Positions 59,130-64,000 of a stretch of DNA of 64,000 bases are shown here, one piece after another; the stretch's first letter is position 1, and the number at the start of each line of letters is the position of its first letter. Location: the NCBI GenBank assembly GCA_027924585.1, contig BSBM01000106.1, forward strand, positions 38,455,501 through 38,519,500, written 5' to 3'. The notes under the pieces are model-generated. The model was not told the DNA's origin. It saw nothing but the letters and a program-made list of their open reading frames with translations, and made no database searches. The DNA comes from Larix kaempferi. Its lineage: Eukaryota > Streptophyta > Pinopsida > Pinales > Pinaceae. The translations under genes and the position numbers were made by a program.

Positions 59130-59395
59130 TTCACCGCTCCTCTTGACACATAAGGAATGGGGATCCCTTCTCTTAGTTAATAGTACATCAGGCTCCCTTC
59201 TTTGAGTTAACAGTACATCGATCTCCCTTCTCTAAGTTAACAGTACCTCGGATTTGTTACCCCAATTCCCTTCTAGTGCAAAACACATTGAATGGGGCTC
59301 CTTTCTCTGAGTTAATAGTACGTTTGTCCCCCTTCTATGATTTAACAATACCTCAGTTTTGTTACCCCAATTCCCTTCCAGTGTTCCAGCACAAG
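59130..59395. repeat. Degenerate tandem of a ~45-bp unit
   Basis: Four to five copies of a 'ctcccttctctgagttaaca' unit ending in 'gtac.tc', two of them followed by 'tttgttaccccaattccctt'. A single related motif is at ~6375 in the element at 2-10 kb. Confidence 0.7.
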
Positions 59396-61473
59396 TTGGC
59401 CAGGGAATCTTCGTGCAATGATTCTAATGTCTTGAATTGATCCCAGCAAATTGATTAGAGTTTCCTCATCTTTGTAGTCACTTACCCTCCAGAATCAGGA
59501 ATCCCCTTCCTGAGTCAACAGTCCCATGGGCAATCCATCATTTACCCAAGGATTTCTTGCAGAAGAAGAGTACAAATGTAGGGTTCTCGTGTCTTTGGAG
59601 TGGCTTTCTTCCCGAGATCTCTAACTTACAATTTCCACCATGGGATCATAATAAGTAGATTTATCATCCACCTGTGCCATAAAAAAAAACATACGTGTAT
59701 TAAGAATCATACTTTTATATATCAAGTAGTATTGGAAATCATTATCTTCACAATTAAATTTTCCAATAAGAATCTTGAGTTCCACACATAATACTTAGCT
59801 TTCTAATGGAAAGAGTGATAATCCATTTCTTCGGTTTGGCTAACTTTTACTGCCATATATAATACATGTTCTTCTTTTATACAACTTTGTTCTTTCGATA
59901 GAGCATTCTTGTAGTCCATCCAATGTGACTACTTTTCATGCATTTCTTTCACTGTATCCACAACAATTCCAATTCAAGCATTGGTGTTTTAGCTTTTGTA
60001 GTCCATAACTCATGGTCTCCCTGCAATGTGTCCTTAGATATCCAACTTTTAATCAACTATGAGGTCATTCTCATAGTGTTTTTTCCTTTACATATGGCAG
60101 TTCTCGATGTTTTTTTTTCATTATATTCATATGCTCATTGTTATGTCCAAAAAAAACTCTACCTGCATTTTTCTCTTTTAATAGGATTTTCAAATAAACC
60201 AAACAAGAATGAGAATTCATTCATATACTCATTTCTTTTTGACGTCCATAATAACCCATTAAATAATATCGAAATTCTACTATCAGCCATTCAATCATTT
60301 TCAACGGCTAACATGTTAAATGCAACAAGATACTATTCTCCATATATGTATTATCAGCACATCAAGCATTTCATAATGCAATCAACACATGTGTCAACAT
60401 GCACATGTACATATTATACTTATGCATATTCACTCAATGCATCCTTGCATTGATTCACGATTGTCATAATGCTAACTCTTATGATCCTCTGCAATATGTT
60501 GAAGGATTCAAACAACATCTTGACACATCATCCATCCACCTCACAATTACTTGCTTGATCATATGGATTCCCTCTCTTCATTCCAAACACCACACCAAGA
60601 ATATACTTCTTTGGTGCTCTTTAGTGTTGGCAAAGAGGTTGCAGTCCAAGACATTGATCACAACCAAGGCGATTTTGGATATTATTCTAGCGCTATAGCC
60701 TTCCCAATTTCAACAACACATGGCTCCACACATGGTTAATTCACATTGCATCTACTTCCCCAAGCATGAGTGTAATACTCATTTACAATGGTTATAAACT
60801 CTTAACCATTCCCATCATGACACACTAACTCCTAAATGCATTAAAATATTCTAAGAGTTTTTAACCCAAGACTTTATGCATTTATCTTAATTATGTATCG
60901 ATGACATACATGCATTCAAATGTCATCATGAACATATCAATGAAGATATTAAGCATGATTGAATAAATTCTTACCCAATTCCCTTCAACACTCATGCAAC
61001 ATAGGCATGATCATTTTCATGCATGTATGGTTTCCATCCACACTTTATATGTTACTTGATCAGCTGGTGTTTTCATGGGAGTTCACACCATTCCCTCCAT
61101 GAACCTCTTAACAAGTTGTTTCACTGTTCTCTTTCAATGTGATATTTATCTCCACGAGCAACTACATCATCAATATCTTCAACTAGGTTCTCAACCCTTC
61201 CTAGTTATACAACACATCGGAAAACATACATAGTTATCATGTCACACTTATGGCATATTTCAGCATATCACTCTTAGCCCATATGGAATTTCATAGACAT
61301 GCATTTCAAGCAATATTCTCATGCACTCTATCACATAGTATTTCTCAATATGCTTACTGGTGCATATGTTTTCTTGTTATGTTACACCCTTGCATTATTA
61401 TACCATAAATCTATCGACATATATATATTTTCTTAACAGAGAGAAACATAAACAATGTAAAAGGAAATTCAAG

Positions 61474-64000
61474 GAGTTTCTCCCTCTCCATTCCTCTTCA
61501 TAACATAGGGTCCACAACTTATATGATCTCTTCCATGGCCTCTCTACCAATTACATAACAGTTGATTAGTTGAAGTATTGTCAATGGTGAGGAAATCTCC
61601 CTTAATCATATTTATGCCTTGTTTCCCACATGGACCCTTACAACTTCTTTGATGCTTTGGGTCACCTTTGCATTTTACTCATTTCCAAGGTCTAATATTC
61701 CAATTCTCTTAATCAATCCCAACTTGGCATCTTCTTATTTGGATCTACTTTAACCTTGTCCTATTCTATAATTTTTATCTGCATTCTTTGGAAAATTTCT
61801 TGTCCAACTCTATTGTGCCACAATCTCTATCTCACAAGCCAATTATACACCATGGAATTCCTTACTCCCTTGGAATCTATTTCCAGGTGAATTGAAGTTC
61901 ATCATTTAATTCACATTATTTACATAAAGTATGTTGGTTCATATCCTGCAACTCTATATATCATGCATAAAGCTTATCCATTACGGTGGCTCACCCATTT
62001 CATCTATGGGGTACATGCATTCTTCATCCCGGTAGATTCCCTCTATTATCCCAACCCTTTTCTTTTAATTGTAATTTTCTTGTGAATACATTGTGCCTCC
62101 CATGCTATGCAACCTTTATTATGTGATTCTCTTTCTATATTCCAAGGGTTATGAGTTACACCCTTCTTTTATGCATAGAAATACCATTTTTTCTGCAAAC
62201 TACTACTTCTCATACCTCTGCTAGTGTTTATGTTATTGTATTAAATGACAACTATACCAACCAAGAGATTCATGTCTCTTCTCTTCCATTTATTTCATGC
62301 AGTTTAGATTTCATAAGATTATAATCAATGCAGTATATTCATTCTTTGACAATGCAATAGTAGGCTTAATCACTTAATAAGTGATCCTAATTTTTAGTCA
62401 TGTTTATGATTCATAGTAGAATTTCCATCACACCACAATCCTGTGATTCATATCATTTCAGCTTCAACCACTAAGAGCTTTTATGTCTCTTTTTGACTGC
62501 CTCTTTGCACATTTTGAATATGATAAATGCATGGAATGTACTTTAATTGAAGTACCATCATTCCTTTCTCAATTCCTCGTGGTTATCATTAAATGGTGTT
62601 CCATTTGAATCATTGATCATCCTTGTAGATCAACAGTACCATCATTGTACCCAGTACTCAACCCTCCTTGGACTATTCCTTTGACTTGCTTGTTGGTAAG
62701 CACTTTTACCATGCATTAAACTTCTTCATTTGCACCTTCACATAACTATGCAAGCATTATTTTGATGCTTCTGCAAACATCCAACCCAATCTTACATCTA
62801 GCATGCTTCTATACCACCATAGAATTATTTTCTTAGGTTTAAGAGGCTTTGAAAATCATCCAAATTTCTATTCAACAAGCAACTAAACCATACTTGGCTC
62901 ATTCCATTGTGCCTTGCATATAACTTACCACTATGTATGACATCAACAAATCATTCTTAGAGGATAAATATGAAGAGGAAGCCACTTCTTAATACCTTCA
63001 TTGTCTCCCATGCATCTTTGTATTCCCATTGTCATACTTCTCATGACCTCCATAGTCCTAATGGATTTACATTTTTCTCTATGTTCATTTGTTTATATTC
63101 TTGCATTTTCCACTAATATCTTGACCTTGGATGTCTTCTTTAGGACTGTATGGAATCTCCCCTTCTTCCCTTTTACTTTTCTGTATTTTTCTAGAAACCT
63201 ATCATGTGATTGAGTCTAATACCATACTGTAATATGGAATCTTGTATTTCATTGCATCTGTTAGACATAAATTAATTATAAAAATTTAATAATAAAAAAT
63301 GTCCATATATTTTAAATTATGAAAAAACACCCTTTGACAGATTCGTCAAATAGAGCCTACAAGTCCATTTATTCTCACTTCCTGAAAAGATATGTATTTC
63401 TTAATTATGGAATCCTATTTCATATTTATTCTCCTTATGATAAGAATTCCAATGAATGCTCCCATTTCCATTTTCGAATTCAGATATGGAAGTTACATCT
63501 CTCCAAAATCAACAATTTTGCACTATTTTACATTGTTCCTGAAGCTGCAATTATAATAAAGGACCAATTTCTGAGATCTATAAAAGAAAAACAGTAAAGA
63601 ATTGGAATTTTTTATATATCGGGTGTTGATAACCCATATGATGTTGATTACCTAGATAGTTTCATTATTCAATTCTAATGCTCCCATCAAATTTTATAAA
63701 ATTATGGAACCAACAACTTTTAATTTTCACTTTTTCTAGACTTGAAATTTTCTCTGAAACTTGCTATCTCCCAAATTATGCAGTTCTAGAAAATTTCCAA
63801 CTAATCAAAATTGTTCATCTTGATGAGTAGAAAAAATGTTGAAATCAGTAAATTTTCTGGGTATGAGTTACATGGCCACTTTTGCCTCCTTCAAGTTTTC
63901 AAAAATTGCACTTTTGCGTGCCCAAATAGTGGATTTTAGCCTTCCTTCATCTCCCGACTTCACATATTTTTGAATTTAGCCTCAAGCCTCCAGATTTGTC
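61474..64000. repeat. Long direct repeat with 33266-36000
   Basis: The two blocks start together at 'aggagtttctccctctccat' and can be followed in parallel to the window end. They share all major landmarks, such as 'cattacggtggctcacccat' and 'tctagaaacctatc', with small insertions in the left copy. The parallel ORFs at 34910 and 63001 reflect this homology, not a gene. Confidence 0.9.

Larger units (their letters stand above)
57681..64000 (-). mobile_element. Non-coding LTR retrotransposon (LARD-like), second copy, runs off the window
   Basis: Element sense is minus. The 3' LTR lies at 58669-57681, the polypurine tract at 58683-58670, and the interior extends to the right edge of the window. 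61474-64000 matches 33266 to about 36000. No zinc knuckle, protease, integrase, reverse transcriptase or RNase H was found in either strand, so it would need enzymes in trans. The primer-binding site and 5' LTR should lie beyond 64000. Confidence 0.7.

Overview
The window looks like intergenic heterochromatin of a large, repeat-rich seed-plant nuclear genome. A gymnosperm is my best guess, an inference from the density of old LTR retrotransposons, long non-coding LTR elements and the scarcity of intact genes. I see no intact host gene. Everything recognisable is a transposable element, a tandem repeat or a decayed gene copy.

Left part (1-10.7 kb): a ~120-bp tandem repeat; a minus-strand, apparently intron-less pseudogene of the spliceosomal U4/U6 snRNP protein Prp3 (485-1315); and a minus-strand, largely non-coding LTR element (2195-10450). 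That element has a 1.26-kb 3' LTR, a polypurine tract, one gag-like zinc-knuckle ORF and a primer-binding site. Next to the primer-binding site it carries a CpG-dense 31-bp palindromic minisatellite (9433-10190) that is open in all six frames. The element lies between two nearly identical 175-bp direct repeats, each joined to a 48-bp hairpin sequence.

Middle part (10.7-32.3 kb): AT-rich DNA with no recognisable gene, then a plus-strand multi-exon pseudogene (about 17070-21094). Its first large exon encodes a SET-like domain. A tandem array of six short, mostly 60-bp exons with flanking introns follows, organised as a dimeric higher-order repeat. A C-terminal half resembles plant En/Spm-type transposase-associated proteins. 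After more AT-rich DNA come CACTA-like subterminal repeats (25850-26395), which abut the truncated 5' LTR of a gag-only Ty1/copia-type element (26396-30565), and then a ~360-bp satellite (30868-31735).

Right part (32.3-64 kb): two minus-strand copies of one non-coding, ~1-kb-LTR family (33266-38051 and 57681-end of window), which share a >2.5-kb internal block. Between them lie an unusual, less AT-rich tract that may be organelle-derived (about 40495-44310), a block of shuffled direct repeats (A-B-C, 46.9-57.1 kb), and a Ty1/copia element (50101-54494). The copia element is recognisable by its gag, integrase, reverse transcriptase and RNase H domains, but it carries stops and internal deletions, and its 3' LTR is folded back on itself. 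A tryptophan-rich, unrecognised decayed reading frame (57138-57680) sits just before the last LTR.

Nothing here forms a working pathway. The interesting features are structural: the exon array, the six-frame-open palindromic minisatellite, the 175-bp repeats with hairpins flanking an LTR element, and the foldback LTR.
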